Shown here piece by piece: positions 43,845 to 57,819 of a stretch of DNA of 64,000 nucleotides. Each line of letters opens with the position of its first letter. Positions within the stretch are counted from its first letter, which is position 1. The DNA lies in contig JADGEN010000009.1 in NCBI GenBank assembly GCA_016744355.1, forward strand, positions 1-64,000, read 5' to 3'. Both the position numbers and the translations under genes were made by a program. Below the pieces are notes generated by a model. The model ran no database searches. It was not told the DNA's origin and saw only the letters and a program-made list of their open reading frames with translations. Source of the stretch: Halieaceae bacterium (lineage in GTDB: Bacteria > Pseudomonadota > Gammaproteobacteria > Pseudomonadales > Halieaceae).

Positions 43845-45911
43845 TTAAACTTTGGCAAACTCTGAATCTGTCCCGGTCCAGCGCTGTATTAGTGGCTCGA
43901 TCAGCTCGGGGTGGTGGGCAATAATTGCCCCGGCGACTGATTGCACCTTATCCAGTAAGTGAGCGTGCGCTGGTAGTTGGGCCACCCGAAACTCCATCAG
44001 CCCTGTTTGGCGCGTGCCCAAAACCTCCCCGGGCCCACGTAGTTGCAGGTCTTTTTCTGCGATAACAAAACCATCTGAGCTTTCTCGCATGACGCCCAGA
44101 CGCGCTTTGCCGTTGGCTGACAGAGGTGTCTGGTAGAGCAATACGCAGTGGCTTGCAGCACTGCCCCGGCCTACCCTACCGCGCAGCTGATGTAATTGCG
44201 CCAGTCCTAGACGCTCAGGGTTTTCAATGATCATTAAGCTTGCGTTGGGAACGTCAACACCTACTTCGATAACCGTGGTTGCCACCAACAGAGACGTTTG
44301 TCCCGACTTGAAGGCTGTCATAGCCGCCTCCTTTTCGGCCGGTTTCAGGCGTCCATGAATAAGGCCAATAGCCAGGCCCGGTAGTTGTTCCCGAAGTTGT
44401 TCTGCCACCGCTTGAGCGGCCTGGGCCTGCAGCGCATCGCTCTCTTCGATGAGTGTGCACACCCAATAGGCCTGTCTACCGGCTTTGCAGGCTTCGGCGA
44501 CTCTAGCGATAATTTGTTCCCGCCGACTATTGTCGATAAGCACCGTACTAACGGGCTGTCTTCCGGGAGGTAATTCATCGATGATAGAGCAATCCAGGTC
44601 GGCATAGGCGACCATGGACAGGGTTCTGGGTATAGGTGTGGCGGTCATGACCAATTGGTGGGCGCGACCCAGCTCTGGCCGGGCCTTTTCTGTGAGTGCG
44701 AGCCGCTGATGCACACCAAAGCGGTGTTGCTCATCGACGATCACCAGGCCCAGGCGGGCGAACTCGACATCCTGCTGGAACAGCGCATGCGTTCCCACCA
44801 CCAGGGCTATTTGTCCGGCTGCAATGCGGCTTGTTGTTTGTTCTCTTTTTTTACCTTTGAGGCGACCGGTGAGCCAGCCTAGCTCAATGTTGAGCGGTTC
44901 CAGCCAAGTCGAGAAGCTTTGCCAGTGTTGTTCTGCGAGAATCTCTGTTGGCGCCATAATTGCCACCTGATAGCCATTGGCGATGGCTTGCAGGGCGGCG
45001 CAGGCAGCAACAACGGTCTTTCCGGATCCCACATCGCCCTGTAACAGGCGCAACATGGGGTAAGGTTTGGCCAAGTCGCCTGATATTTCATCCAGGACTC
45101 TGTGCTGTGCACCGGTGAGGGGGAAGCCGAATTCAGACAGCAGAGCTGTGATGGCCTGAGGTGCAGGCGCAAGGGCTGGAGCCCCTTCCCGCTGGTGTTG
45201 TTTACGCAATTGGTGAAGCGACAGATTGTGTGCAACCAACTCTTCGAGAGCCAGGTGAAGCTGCGCTGGATGTGACCCTTCTCTTAATAATTCCAGTGCG
45301 GCATCAGGTGGTGGCGAATGAAGGTATATTAGAGAGGCGGACAGGCCCATTCCCTGGGTGCTGTCGACGGGTAAAAGCTCCCGGGGTTCGGCGCGCTGCA
45401 AGTAGAGCAGGGCTTGCCCGCACAGGCTGCGCCATTGATTTTGCCCAATACCGGCGGTGGTAGGGTAAACCGGTGTCAGGGACTCATCGAGGTCGTGCGC
45501 ATCGGCTTGTACTTCGCGATATTCCGGGTGATACATTTCCAGGCCACTGCTGCCCCGCCTGGCCTGACCAAAACATCGCAGTCGGGTACCGGGGCTGAGG
45601 TTGTTTTTCTGGGCTGCAGAGAAGTGGAAAAAACGCAGGGTGAGTGTGCCGCTGCCGTCCTGAATTCGCGCTACCAGACTGCGACGTTTGCCGTAAGCAA
45701 CATCGGCGAGTTTTACTTCACCTTCGATGACTACATCGATGCCCTCGCGTGCAGCGGCAATTGGTGTAATGCGAGTTCGGTCCTGATAGCGAAGCGGCAG
45801 ATGGAAAAGGAGGTCTTCGATTTGCCTAATACCGTATTCGGCGAGCTTTTCTGCCAGCTTCGGCCCTACTCCCCGCAATTCCCGCACTGAGATTGCCGCG
45901 ATTCCAGGCAT
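43845..45911 (-). CDS. recG: ATP-dependent DNA helicase RecG
   Basis: A 688-residue superfamily 2 helicase that remodels stalled forks. The N-terminal wedge domain includes an OB fold (about 65-160). The helicase core has GDVGSGKTVVA, DEQHRFG, TATPIPRTL and QLRGRVGRG. Length agrees with E. coli (693). It is the last gene of the yicC-gmk-rpoZ-spoT-ridA-recG series; trmH, which E. coli has before recG, is absent here. Confidence 0.97.
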   Translation of the reverse strand: MPGIAAISVRELRGVGPKLAEKLAEYGIRQIEDLLFHLPLRYQDRTRITPIAAAREGIDVVIEGEVKLADVAYGKRRSLVARIQDGSGTLTLRFFHFSAAQKNNLSPGTRLRCFGQARRGSSGLEMYHPEYREVQADAHDLDESLTPVYPTTAGIGQNQWRSLCGQALLYLQRAEPRELLPVDSTQGMGLSASLIYLHSPPPDAALELLREGSHPAQLHLALEELVAHNLSLHQLRKQHQREGAPALAPAPQAITALLSEFGFPLTGAQHRVLDEISGDLAKPYPMLRLLQGDVGSGKTVVAACAALQAIANGYQVAIMAPTEILAEQHWQSFSTWLEPLNIELGWLTGRLKGKKREQTTSRIAAGQIALVVGTHALFQQDVEFARLGLVIVDEQHRFGVHQRLALTEKARPELGRAHQLVMTATPIPRTLSMVAYADLDCSIIDELPPGRQPVSTVLIDNSRREQIIARVAEACKAGRQAYWVCTLIEESDALQAQAAQAVAEQLREQLPGLAIGLIHGRLKPAEKEAAMTAFKSGQTSLLVATTVIEVGVDVPNASLMIIENPERLGLAQLHQLRGRVGRGSAASHCVLLYQTPLSANGKARLGVMRESSDGFVIAEKDLQLRGPGEVLGTRQTGLMEFRVAQLPAHAHLLDKVQSVAGAIIAHHPELIEPLIQRWTGTDSEFAKV

Positions 45912-45960
45912 TGGGCCTCAGTCCTTCAGGGCGCTTGTCAGTGTCATGCCAGGAGTCCGG

Positions 45961-46344
45961 TTAGATAGCCAGGATCGCCTCGATCTCTATGGCTGCCCCC
46001 TTTGGCAGTGCCGCTACCTGTACGCAGGCCCTGGCCGGGAAAGGTTCGCTGAGAAACTTTGTCATAACGTCATTTACCGCTGCGAAATCGCTCATGTCGG
46101 TCAGCGAGATATTAATTTTTACCGCGCTATCAAGCGTGCACCCTGCGGCGGCGGCTACAGCCGTGAGGTTATTGAAAACCTGAGTAGCCTGGTCTCTGAT
46201 ATCACCGTCGACAAGCTCCATGGTTTCGGCAACCAGGGGTATTTGCCCGGATACCCAAACGGTATTGCCTAACTTGATTGCCTGCGAATAAGGGCCGAGG
46301 GCTGCTGGTGCTTCTGGTGAGGATATGACGGCGCGGTTGCTCAT
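45961..46344 (-). CDS. ridA: Reactive enamine/imine deaminase RidA
   Basis: A 127-residue protein of the YjgF/YER057c/UK114 family that hydrolyses reactive 2-aminoacrylate from PLP enzymes. GPYSQAIKLGNTVWVSGQIPL and the C-terminal PARACVQVAALPKGAAIEIEAI contain the conserved arginine and glutamate. It sits between spoT and recG as in Pseudomonas. Confidence 0.95.
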   Translation of the reverse strand: MSNRAVISSPEAPAALGPYSQAIKLGNTVWVSGQIPLVAETMELVDGDIRDQATQVFNNLTAVAAAAGCTLDSAVKINISLTDMSDFAAVNDVMTKFLSEPFPARACVQVAALPKGAAIEIEAILAI

Positions 46345-46367
46345 TTGGTACTCCTGCGGGGATGTCC

Positions 46368-48479
46368 CTAGTTCTTAACCCGCTGCACGCGGTGAACAGA
46401 TTTGATTATACGCAAACGCTTCATTATGCGGGCGAGATGAACGCGGTTCTGAACCACCATGGCCAAGTCTACGTAGGTGAATTGATAGTCTTTGTCTTCG
46501 GTGGATATTTTTTCGATATTAACATCCATGCTATTAATACGAGTCGCCAGTGTGGCGATCATGCCGCGTCGATTCTCAACCTCAATACGCAGCTCAACGC
46601 TATATTCACCCTCAACTTCGTCGTCCCAGCGCAATGCCACCAGGCGTTCGCGATTGTCTTTTGAATCAGACAGGTTTTTACAGGACTCGCGGTGCACAAC
46701 CATACCCTTTTCCGAGCTTAGATAGCCCTCAATGGCGTCGCCGGGAATGGGGTGGCAACATTTTGCGAAGTTGACCATGAAACCTTCGGTTCCACGTATG
46801 GCAACGGGCTCTACTTCCCCACCTTGTAGCGGGTCGGTACTCGACTTATTTGCCAGCTGTTGGGCTGTGATGGCAGGCAGGCGATTGCCTCTGGCAATAT
46901 CAGCCATCAGATCGTTTTGTTGGTCATAGCCATGACGCTCAAGATAGTCCTGCAGCTGCTCCTCGGGAAGTTGTTCCAGAGAGGTTTCAAAGCTGAGTAA
47001 AGCCTTTTCCAATAGTTTTATGCCTAACTCTATGGAGTCATCGCGGGTCTGGTGTTTGAGGAAGTGTCGAATATTGGTGCGTGCTTTCGCGGTTACCGCA
47101 TAGTTAAACCAAGAGGGGTTGGGCGAAGTACCCGGTGCTGTCAAAATTTCCACTGTCTGCCCGCTTTGCAGGGGCTCTGATAGAGGCGCTAGGCGCCGAT
47201 TAATTCTACAAGCTACGCAGCTATTGCCTACGTCGGTATGCACAGAGTATGCGAAATCTACCGCGGTGGCGTTTTTGGGCAGCTCAAGTATCCGCCCCTT
47301 GGGGGTGAATACGTAGATTTCGTCGGGGAACAGGTCGATTTTTACACTTTCGATAAACTCCAGCGAATTTCCCGCTCGTTGCTGCATTTCCAACAGGCCC
47401 TGAACCCATTGCCTGGCCCGGGCATGGCTGCCAGTGGCGGATTGGCCGTCACTTTTGTACAGCCAGTGTGCGGCAATGCCATTGTTGGCCATGTCTTCCA
47501 TATCACGTGTTCGAATCTGGATTTCGATGGGTACGCCATGCATCCCCATTAACACGGTATGGAGTGACTGATACCCATTAGCTTTGGGTATGGCAATATA
47601 GTCTTTGAATTCTCCCGGAACGGGTTTGTATAGGCTGTGAATGCTGCCCAGTACGCGGTAGCAGGTATCCACTGAATCGACGATTATCCTGAAGGCGTAG
47701 ATGTCCATGATCTCGGAGAAGGACTTTCGTTTGGACTTCATTTTTTTATAGATGCTGTAAAGGTGCTTTTCACGGCCTATGACTTCGGCGTTGTGCCCCT
47801 CTTGCTCCAGCGTGGTTTCGATCTGATGTCCGATTTTATCTACCAGCTCGTTGCGATGCCCCCGGGCTTTGCGTATGGCTGCATCTATGCGCCGTGCTCG
47901 CATGGGATAAAGTACACCGAAGCCCAGGTTTTCGAACTCCATACGCACATTGTTCATTCCGAGTCGCATTGCAATGGGTGCATAAATTTCGAGTGTTTCG
48001 TGGGCGATACGTCTGGCTTTCTCTGGCTTAAGTACTCCCAGGGTGCGCATATTGTGCAAGCGGTCGGCCAATTTGACCAGAATAACCCGGATATCTTTAG
48101 CCATGGCCAAGGCCATTTTCTGGAAATTTTCTGCCTGCTTTTCCTTCAGGGAGCCAAATTCCATCTGCGTCAGTTTGCTGACGCCGTCGACCAGATCGGC
48201 CACGGTTGTGCCAAACTGATTGCCAATGGCTGATTTTTCTATGCCGGTATCTTCGATGACATCGTGCAGCATGGCCGCCATCAGGCTTTGGTGGTCCATG
48301 TGCATGTCCGCCAATATGCCGGCGACGGCCAGGGGGTGTGTTATATAGTCTTCGCCGCTGCGGCGTAATTGGCCAAAATGAGCTTGCTCTGCAAAGTAAT
48401 AAGCGCGTTTTACGTGGTTGGACTGTTCGGCGCTAAGATAGCTCCGGAGGGTCGAGTCGAGGGCATTGATGGTTCGCAT
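46368..48479 (-). CDS. spoT: Bifunctional (p)ppGpp synthetase/hydrolase SpoT
   Basis: A 703-residue alarmone enzyme. An intact HD hydrolase domain (HDVIEDT, KLADRLHNMRTL) is followed by the synthetase domain (IYAFRIIVDSVDTCYRVLG...KDYIAIPKANGYQSLHT), a TGS domain (IYVFTPKGRILELPKNATAVDFAYSVH), and a C-terminal zinc-finger-like/ACT region (FAKCCHPIPGD). The HD motif supports hydrolase activity and thus SpoT rather than RelA. It lies 32 bases after rpoZ. Confidence 0.97.
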   Translation of the reverse strand: MRTINALDSTLRSYLSAEQSNHVKRAYYFAEQAHFGQLRRSGEDYITHPLAVAGILADMHMDHQSLMAAMLHDVIEDTGIEKSAIGNQFGTTVADLVDGVSKLTQMEFGSLKEKQAENFQKMALAMAKDIRVILVKLADRLHNMRTLGVLKPEKARRIAHETLEIYAPIAMRLGMNNVRMEFENLGFGVLYPMRARRIDAAIRKARGHRNELVDKIGHQIETTLEQEGHNAEVIGREKHLYSIYKKMKSKRKSFSEIMDIYAFRIIVDSVDTCYRVLGSIHSLYKPVPGEFKDYIAIPKANGYQSLHTVLMGMHGVPIEIQIRTRDMEDMANNGIAAHWLYKSDGQSATGSHARARQWVQGLLEMQQRAGNSLEFIESVKIDLFPDEIYVFTPKGRILELPKNATAVDFAYSVHTDVGNSCVACRINRRLAPLSEPLQSGQTVEILTAPGTSPNPSWFNYAVTAKARTNIRHFLKHQTRDDSIELGIKLLEKALLSFETSLEQLPEEQLQDYLERHGYDQQNDLMADIARGNRLPAITAQQLANKSSTDPLQGGEVEPVAIRGTEGFMVNFAKCCHPIPGDAIEGYLSSEKGMVVHRESCKNLSDSKDNRERLVALRWDDEVEGEYSVELRIEVENRRGMIATLATRINSMDVNIEKISTEDKDYQFTYVDLAMVVQNRVHLARIMKRLRIIKSVHRVQRVKN

Positions 48480-48511
48480 AGTTTGTAATGCCCTCGCAGT
48501 AGGTAAAAGGG

Positions 48512-48772
48512 TTACAGGGGTTCGCTGGCCTCCATAACTTCTGCCAGCTCTTCTTCTGCTTCAATTTCGTCTTCGCGGATCAAAATGTCCGCACTAATAA
48601 AGCCGTCAGCAATTTCACGCAGAGCAATGACTGTGGGCTTATCGGATTCTTCATCAACTAGCGGCTCTTTGCCTCCGGTGGCAATCTGGCGAGCTCGTTT
48701 GCTTGCTACCATGACTAGTTCAAAGCGGTTATCTACGTTTTCCAAGCAATCTTCAACGGTTACGCGTGCCAT
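48512..48772 (-). CDS. rpoZ: RNA polymerase omega subunit
   Basis: An 86-residue subunit that binds beta' and helps form the ppGpp site. [29 protein letters not shown] is universal for the family; the C-terminal tail is strongly acidic. It sits between gmk and spoT. Confidence 0.98.
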   Translation of the reverse strand: MARVTVEDCLENVDNRFELVMVASKRARQIATGGKEPLVDEESDKPTVIALREIADGFISADILIREDEIEAEEELAEVMEASEPL

Positions 48773-48813
48773 CTCTCAAGTTTCCTGAATAATTAGGGTT
48801 TAGCGAACCGGCT

Positions 48814-48844
48814 ATTATACCCCTAATACCCCCCTGTTGGTCTA
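48814..48844 (-). promoter_or_regulatory. Possible rpoZ-spoT promoter
   Basis: A perfect TATAAT on the minus strand (48819-48814) lies about 42 bases before rpoZ. The best -35 is TAGACC (48844-48839) at a long 19-base spacing, so the promoter is only tentative. Confidence 0.35.
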
Positions 48845-48861
48845 GGGGAATATTCCCGTGT

Positions 48862-49491
<630 letters not shown>

Positions 49492-50361
49492 TTACTCGAT
49501 ATTCTGGATTTGCTCGCGCATCTGTTCGATGAGAACCTTTAGTTCGACAGCAGCCATAGTGGTGTTGCTGGATTGGGATTTGGACGACAGAGTGTTGGCC
49601 TCACGGTTGAGCTCCTGCATTAGAAAGTCCAGTCTTCGCCCACAGGCACCGCCTTTCTTTAGCACGCGCCTAACTTCCGCGATGTGAGCGTCGAGCCGGT
49701 CCAGCTCTTCATCTACGTCCGCCTTTTGTGCTAAATGAACCAGCTCCTGCTCCAGCCGGTTTTCGTCTGTTTCGATGTTAAGTTCTGCAATACGGTTTGT
49801 AATACGGGCTCTTTGCGCTGCCATGAGCTCGGGCAGTATAGCGCGCATCTTCGTGAGCTCCACCTCAATGAGACTCAGGCGGGTAAGTATCATTTTGGCG
49901 AGCTCTTCCCCTTCGCGCTCTCGTGAACTGGCCAGTGAGTCAAGCGCCTCATTGAATACACCTAGAGCACCAGAAATAAAAAGGTCAAAGGAAGTTTCCT
50001 CTGCGGCGCATACGCCGGGGAACTGTAAAACTTCAAGGGGGCTTAAGGCGCGGGATTCCGGCAATTGTGCTGCGATTGCCCCGGCGGATTGCAATAGTTC
50101 GTGCAGACGTTCGTTGTCGACGTCTAATGAGTTACTGGTGTTGTTGTTGAACTGTATACGAACCATGCAATCGAGCTTTCCCCGTGATAGTTTTTTCCCC
50201 GCACCTTCGCGCAACTTTGGTTCCAACTGCCTCAGGGCATCTGGTAGCTTAAATGTGCAGTCGAGGTAACGGTGGTTTACCGACCGCAGTTCAACGGTTA
50301 GGTCGCCCTGTTCGGTGGCCAGTGTTTCCCGGGCGAAGGCTGTCATGCTGCGAATAGTCAT
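49492..50361 (-). CDS. yicC: YicC-family endoribonuclease
   Basis: A 289-residue protein (E. coli 287). RSMTAFAR at the N-terminus, RSVNHRYLD, and the C-terminal CGRRLDFLMQELNREANTLSSKS are diagnostic. YicC degrades certain small RNAs in E. coli. ATG 50361 is chosen over the upstream TTG 50382 because it gives the standard N-terminus. It is divergent from rph. Confidence 0.93.
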   Translation of the reverse strand: MTIRSMTAFARETLATEQGDLTVELRSVNHRYLDCTFKLPDALRQLEPKLREGAGKKLSRGKLDCMVRIQFNNNTSNSLDVDNERLHELLQSAGAIAAQLPESRALSPLEVLQFPGVCAAEETSFDLFISGALGVFNEALDSLASSREREGEELAKMILTRLSLIEVELTKMRAILPELMAAQRARITNRIAELNIETDENRLEQELVHLAQKADVDEELDRLDAHIAEVRRVLKKGGACGRRLDFLMQELNREANTLSSKSQSSNTTMAAVELKVLIEQMREQIQNIE

Positions 50362-50553
50362 GTTTTTCTGTGCTTCTAACAAGGTGAGGAAAGTGTTGGA
50401 AGTGTATCAGATCGCTGTGTAATTTGGTGACGATCAATCTGCACGGGAGGGTTTTGCAATCATAAAATAATCTGCAGTACATGGGGGGTCTAGCGTACCA
50501 AATTCTTGGTGTGTTCGCGTATACTGGCGGCCTTTTTACCTTAGGAGTACACC

Positions 50554-51276
50554 ATGCAACGACCCAGCGGCCGCACGCCACAGCAATTACGAGATATCAG
50601 TATTACCCGCAACTTTACTTGCCATGCAGAGGGCTCCGTTCTGGTCTGCTTTGGCAACACCAAAGTTATCTGTACCGCAACTGCTGAAGCCGGAGTGCCC
50701 CGTTTTATGCGTGGCCAAGGCAAAGGTTGGGTTACTGCAGAATATGGCATGCTGCCCCGCTCTACCGGCTCCCGTATGGGGCGCGAAGCGAGCCGCGGTA
50801 AGCAAGGCGGGCGGACGGTAGAAATTCAGCGTTTGATCGGCCGGTCACTGCGCGCCGCATTGGATCTGTCCAAGCTGGGCGAGAACACAATTACCATTGA
50901 TTGTGATGTTATCCAGGCAGATGGCGGCACCCGCACTGCAGCAATTACCGGTGCCTGTGTGGCGCTGGTGGATGCGCTCAATCATTTGCAGAGGAAAAAG
51001 CTGATTACCCAGGACCCTCTGCGGCACCTGATTGCATCCGTATCAGTCGGCATCTATCAGGGGGTTCCTGTACTGGATCTGGATTATCCGGAAGACTCCG
51101 CAGCGGATACTGACATGAATGTCATTATGACAGAGGGGGGAGACTTCATAGAGGTTCAGGGTACTGCGGAGGGCGCGACTTTCAAGCGCGACGAGCTCGA
51201 TAGCCTGCTGGACCTGGCGGGTACTGGCATAGGTGAATTGATAGAAAAGCAACGTGAGGCCTTGGCTGAGGGCTAA
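50554..51276 (+). CDS. rph: Ribonuclease PH
   Basis: A 240-residue phosphorolytic 3'-exoribonuclease that trims tRNA ends. [29 protein letters not shown] and the phosphate-binding GGRT, together with [18 protein letters not shown], are intact. AGGAG precedes the ATG. A TATACT at 50520-50525 is a possible -10 without a clear -35. It is 33 bases from the convergent crc-like gene. Confidence 0.97.
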   Translation: MQRPSGRTPQQLRDISITRNFTCHAEGSVLVCFGNTKVICTATAEAGVPRFMRGQGKGWVTAEYGMLPRSTGSRMGREASRGKQGGRTVEIQRLIGRSLRAALDLSKLGENTITIDCDVIQADGGTRTAAITGACVALVDALNHLQRKKLITQDPLRHLIASVSVGIYQGVPVLDLDYPEDSAADTDMNVIMTEGGDFIEVQGTAEGATFKRDELDSLLDLAGTGIGELIEKQREALAEG

Positions 51277-51309
51277 GTCCTCCCATTAGCCGTGGCCTTC
51301 GTGCCGCGG

Positions 51310-52074
51310 CTAGACTTCCAGGTCGTAGTCCATGATAACCGGTGCGTGGCTGGAAAATTCCTTTCCTTTGTACAGCGCCCCGTACTCCACGGAATATTTC
51401 AGGCCCTTCGATACGAGCTGAAAATCAGTGCGCCAGCCGTTATCCGCTCGTCCGCCATCGGGCCACCAGCTGAACTCATCGGTATCAGAATTGATTTCCC
51501 TGAATGCGTCGACGTAGCCCGCATCAATCGTTTCATTCATCCACTGGCGTTCTTCTGGCAGGAAACCGGAAGAGTTGCTATTGCGCTCAGTGTCTTGAAC
51601 GTCTGCGGGTTTGTGGGCCAGTTGCCAGTTGCCACAAAAGATAAATTCCCGCCGTTTGTTCTGGATTTTAGTCATGTGGTTATGCAGCAGCGAAAAGAAT
51701 TCGTTTTTCCGGCTTTGCTGTTCTGTATTGCCGTTTTCTGCCGAGGGGGCCAGCAGGCAGCCGACACTTAAGTTTTCGTAATCGGCTTGAATATACCGTC
51801 CTTCCATGTCGAAATCGATAAAACCCAGACCCGTCATGATGGCTTTTGGCATTTGTCGGCAATAGATGGCTACGCCATTGGACTTGCCATTTACATCGTC
51901 GAAAAAATAGGCGTTGTAGTCGGTGGGGAAGTAGATGTTGTCCTGCAGGTCATATTCCGAGCACTGCAAATCGGCAATGCACACTATGTCTGCATCCTGC
52001 TCACTCAGCCATTCGTAAAATCCTTTCTCAGCAGCGTTCACAATCCCGTCAGCGCTGAAGCTGATAATCCTCAT
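51310..52074 (-). CDS. crc: Crc-like catabolite repression control protein (degenerate ExoIII fold)
   Basis: A 254-residue protein of the exonuclease III/AP endonuclease fold. The neighbourhood rph-crc-pyrE and segments such as GRYIQADYENLSV, FSWWPDGG, NGWRTDFQL and FSSHAPVIMDYD match Pseudomonas Crc. The nuclease residues are lost as in Crc: the glutamate after LQ is C38, the GDxN loop is CGNW (147-150) and the aspartate before the C-terminal H243 is S242. Crc acts with Hfq to block translation of catabolic mRNAs. ATG 52074 is used; the open frame begins further upstream inside pyrE. Confidence 0.85.
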   Translation of the reverse strand: MRIISFSADGIVNAAEKGFYEWLSEQDADIVCIADLQCSEYDLQDNIYFPTDYNAYFFDDVNGKSNGVAIYCRQMPKAIMTGLGFIDFDMEGRYIQADYENLSVGCLLAPSAENGNTEQQSRKNEFFSLLHNHMTKIQNKRREFIFCGNWQLAHKPADVQDTERNSNSSGFLPEERQWMNETIDAGYVDAFREINSDTDEFSWWPDGGRADNGWRTDFQLVSKGLKYSVEYGALYKGKEFSSHAPVIMDYDLEV

Positions 52075-52134
52075 TTCTAGCCCCTTATTATTAGAGCGTG
52101 TATGATACAGCAGCTTTGCGTCCCGGAATACTCT

Positions 52135-52779
52135 ATGCATCCTTATCAAATTGAATTTATTGACCTGGCCAGGCACTGTGAAGTGCTGAAATTTGGTGAA
52201 TTCACCTTGAAGTCGGGGCGAATTAGCCCGTATTTCTTCAATGCCGGCGCCTTTTCAACAGGCCGTGCCCTGGCCGTACTGGGGCGCTGCTACGCACAGC
52301 GAATTGTCGAGGCAGGGCTGGAATTCGATGTCTTGCTGGGGCCAGCTTATAAGGGCATACCCTTGGCGGCGGCAACAGCAGTGTCTCTTATGAATGACCA
52401 CGGTCGGGACGTCCAGTTTGCCTATAATCGCAAGGAAGCAAAAACCCATGGTGAAGGTGGCATGATGGTTGGTGCACCATTGCAAGGTCGCGTGTTGGTG
52501 ATTGATGATGTCATCACGGCCGGCACTGCGGTGCGTGAGGTTATAGCTATGATTCAGAGCGCTGGAGCTACGCTTGCCGGTGTTGCCATTGGCTTGGACA
52601 GGCAGGAGCGTGGTAAGGGCGCGTTGTCGGCAATACAGGAGGTAGAGCAAACATATGATGTGCCGGTGCTCAGCATTATTGAAATGGGTAACATCATCGA
52701 CTATCTGGAAACCGGCGTGAATGTCCCGCAAGATGCCCTGCCTGCCATGCGCACGTATCGTGAGACTTATGGGGTGTGA
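52135..52779 (+). CDS. pyrE: Orotate phosphoribosyltransferase
   Basis: A 214-residue pyrimidine synthesis enzyme (E. coli 213). [12 protein letters not shown]...[21 protein letters not shown] opens the protein and the PRPP loop is [19 protein letters not shown] 52135 gives the standard N-terminus; the frame is open 11 codons upstream. It is divergent from crc with a 60-base gap that must hold both promoters. Confidence 0.97.
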   Translation: MHPYQIEFIDLARHCEVLKFGEFTLKSGRISPYFFNAGAFSTGRALAVLGRCYAQRIVEAGLEFDVLLGPAYKGIPLAAATAVSLMNDHGRDVQFAYNRKEAKTHGEGGMMVGAPLQGRVLVIDDVITAGTAVREVIAMIQSAGATLAGVAIGLDRQERGKGALSAIQEVEQTYDVPVLSIIEMGNIIDYLETGVNVPQDALPAMRTYRETYGV

Positions 52780-52829
52780 GGGTAAATAGTGTCCTTGAAT
52801 ATTAAGTCTACAAACCCTATATTTGCTGG

Positions 52830-53492
52830 ATGTTAGAAATTAAAGCATTCAGCACCTTATTCTGTGGCGTCGCTCTTCTGTTGATTCTGCCCACGCAGGC
52901 TCACTCCCGGGATCTATATCGCTATACAAATAATGAAGGCAACATGGTTGTTGATGACCGTGTGCCTACGGAATATGCCAACAAAGGCTACGAGATTATT
53001 AACGAGGATGGCATCGTTCTTAGAGTTGTGCCCAGAGAGCTCACTAGCGAGGAGTTGGAGCAGCTGAGCTTGAAGCAGCAGTTAGAACAGGTTGAGATAG
53101 CTGAAAAGGAACGTTTGCAAAAGTGGGATGAAACCCTGTTACTTCGCTACAGTACCGTTGAAGATATAGAGGCGGCGAGAGATAGAGCGCTCAGCGACCT
53201 GCGCATACGGGTGAGTATCCTCAAAAGTAATACCCGGTTTCTTAAGCAGCAGGTAGAAAATTATCAGGCCAGTGCAGCCGACGTCGAGCGAAATGGCGGC
53301 ACTGTTGATGTGAGCCGTTTGGCGGCAATCGAAGACCTACAATCAGAAATTAGTGCTACAGAGCGATCAATCGCCGATAGAGAGGCGGAAGTGGTACGGG
53401 CGCAACAAAGATTTCAGTTGGATATAGATCGTTTCGAATTGCTTCTCGGTGTTGTAGAAATGCGCCGCAACGTTGAGACAGCCAAAAACTAG
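52830..53492 (+). CDS. Exported DUF4124-domain coiled-coil protein
   Basis: A 220-residue protein with an N-terminal signal peptide (about 1-26), a DUF4124-like segment (LYRYTNNEGNMVVDDRVPTEYANKGYEII, about 29-57) and a long charged coiled coil (about 75-215). The domain is common in exported proteobacterial proteins of unknown role. The ribosome site is weak. It lies 50 bases after pyrE, and is convergent with slmA. Confidence 0.75.
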   Translation: MLEIKAFSTLFCGVALLLILPTQAHSRDLYRYTNNEGNMVVDDRVPTEYANKGYEIINEDGIVLRVVPRELTSEELEQLSLKQQLEQVEIAEKERLQKWDETLLLRYSTVEDIEAARDRALSDLRIRVSILKSNTRFLKQQVENYQASAADVERNGGTVDVSRLAAIEDLQSEISATERSIADREAEVVRAQQRFQLDIDRFELLLGVVEMRRNVETAKN

Positions 53493-53508
53493 ACGTCCTG
53501 CATGCAGC

Positions 53509-54144
53509 TCAGTAGGATGGACCCTCACGCGGTATGTGGCCAGTTGGGTTGATAGCGGGACGAAAAAACCCCTCTGTTAGCAGTGCCCATTGCTCCTGCC
53601 AGTCCACGGTTGGAGCGCGCTTAAAGCCACTTCGTACAAACTGTGAAATTCGCCCTTCGGCGGTCGCTAGCATTAGATTGGCTGCAGCTCCAGCTGAGAT
53701 AGTTGGTCGCAGGCCCTCCCTCATTTCTGCTTCCCGCACTATCTGCTTGAGTTGAGTCTCGAGGCGGTCGAATAACTGTGCAACTCTATGATGCAGCCGC
53801 TCAGATTCACCTGCCAGCGCATCTCCAGTCAGTATGCGGGTTATTCCTGGATTGCGGGCAGTGAAGGTGAGTAGCAGGGTCAATATTTTCTGGCAGCTTT
53901 TTAAAGCAGTTTGTTCCTCCGCCAGAATCATGTTGATGCGGCTAAACATGGTTTCTTCAACAAACTCTATCAGCCCTTCAAACATCTTGGATTTGCTGGG
54001 GAAGTGGCGGTATAGAGCAGCTTCGGAAACACCCACCTCTCTGGCGAGGCCGGCCGTAGTGATACGTTCTCCCGGGTTGACCTCGAGCATGTGCGCCAGG
54101 GCTTCTAGGATTTGTTGGCGGCGTTGGCTTTTCTTTGGTGGCAT
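53509..54144 (-). CDS. slmA: Nucleoid occlusion factor SlmA (TetR family)
   Basis: A 211-residue TetR-fold DNA-binding protein that blocks FtsZ ring assembly over the nucleoid. The N-terminal helix-turn-helix [34 protein letters not shown] and the C-terminal [20 protein letters not shown] match SlmA. Position between pyrE and argB/algC/coaBC fits the conserved pyrE-slmA-dut-coaBC neighbourhood. Confidence 0.92.
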   Translation of the reverse strand: MPPKKSQRRQQILEALAHMLEVNPGERITTAGLAREVGVSEAALYRHFPSKSKMFEGLIEFVEETMFSRINMILAEEQTALKSCQKILTLLLTFTARNPGITRILTGDALAGESERLHHRVAQLFDRLETQLKQIVREAEMREGLRPTISAGAAANLMLATAEGRISQFVRSGFKRAPTVDWQEQWALLTEGFFRPAINPTGHIPREGPSY

Positions 54145-54228
54145 GTCTGTCCAGATCAGGTCGCTACGAAACTTATGCTAGCGATTACCTGCAGTAGCTG
54201 CAATAACTCTTGTGTTGTTTAGGGTAGA

Positions 54229-57728
<3,500 letters not shown>

Positions 57729-57819
57729 CGTTGATTGATGCGCCGCAAGATTGGGTGATTAATGATATTACGCGGTGAGCTTTTCTGGAAAGGGATTAGT
57801 GGTGATTTTCACTGTTTTG

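Noticed and set aside
46788-46798. Half parS-like GGTTCCACGTA in spoT
   Set aside because: Not palindromic and far from the origin cluster; a chance match.
48846-48857. Perfect 12-base palindrome GGGAATATTCCC between gmk and rpoZ
   Set aside because: No T run for a terminator and no second copy noticed; could be chance in a short gap, so not called an operator.
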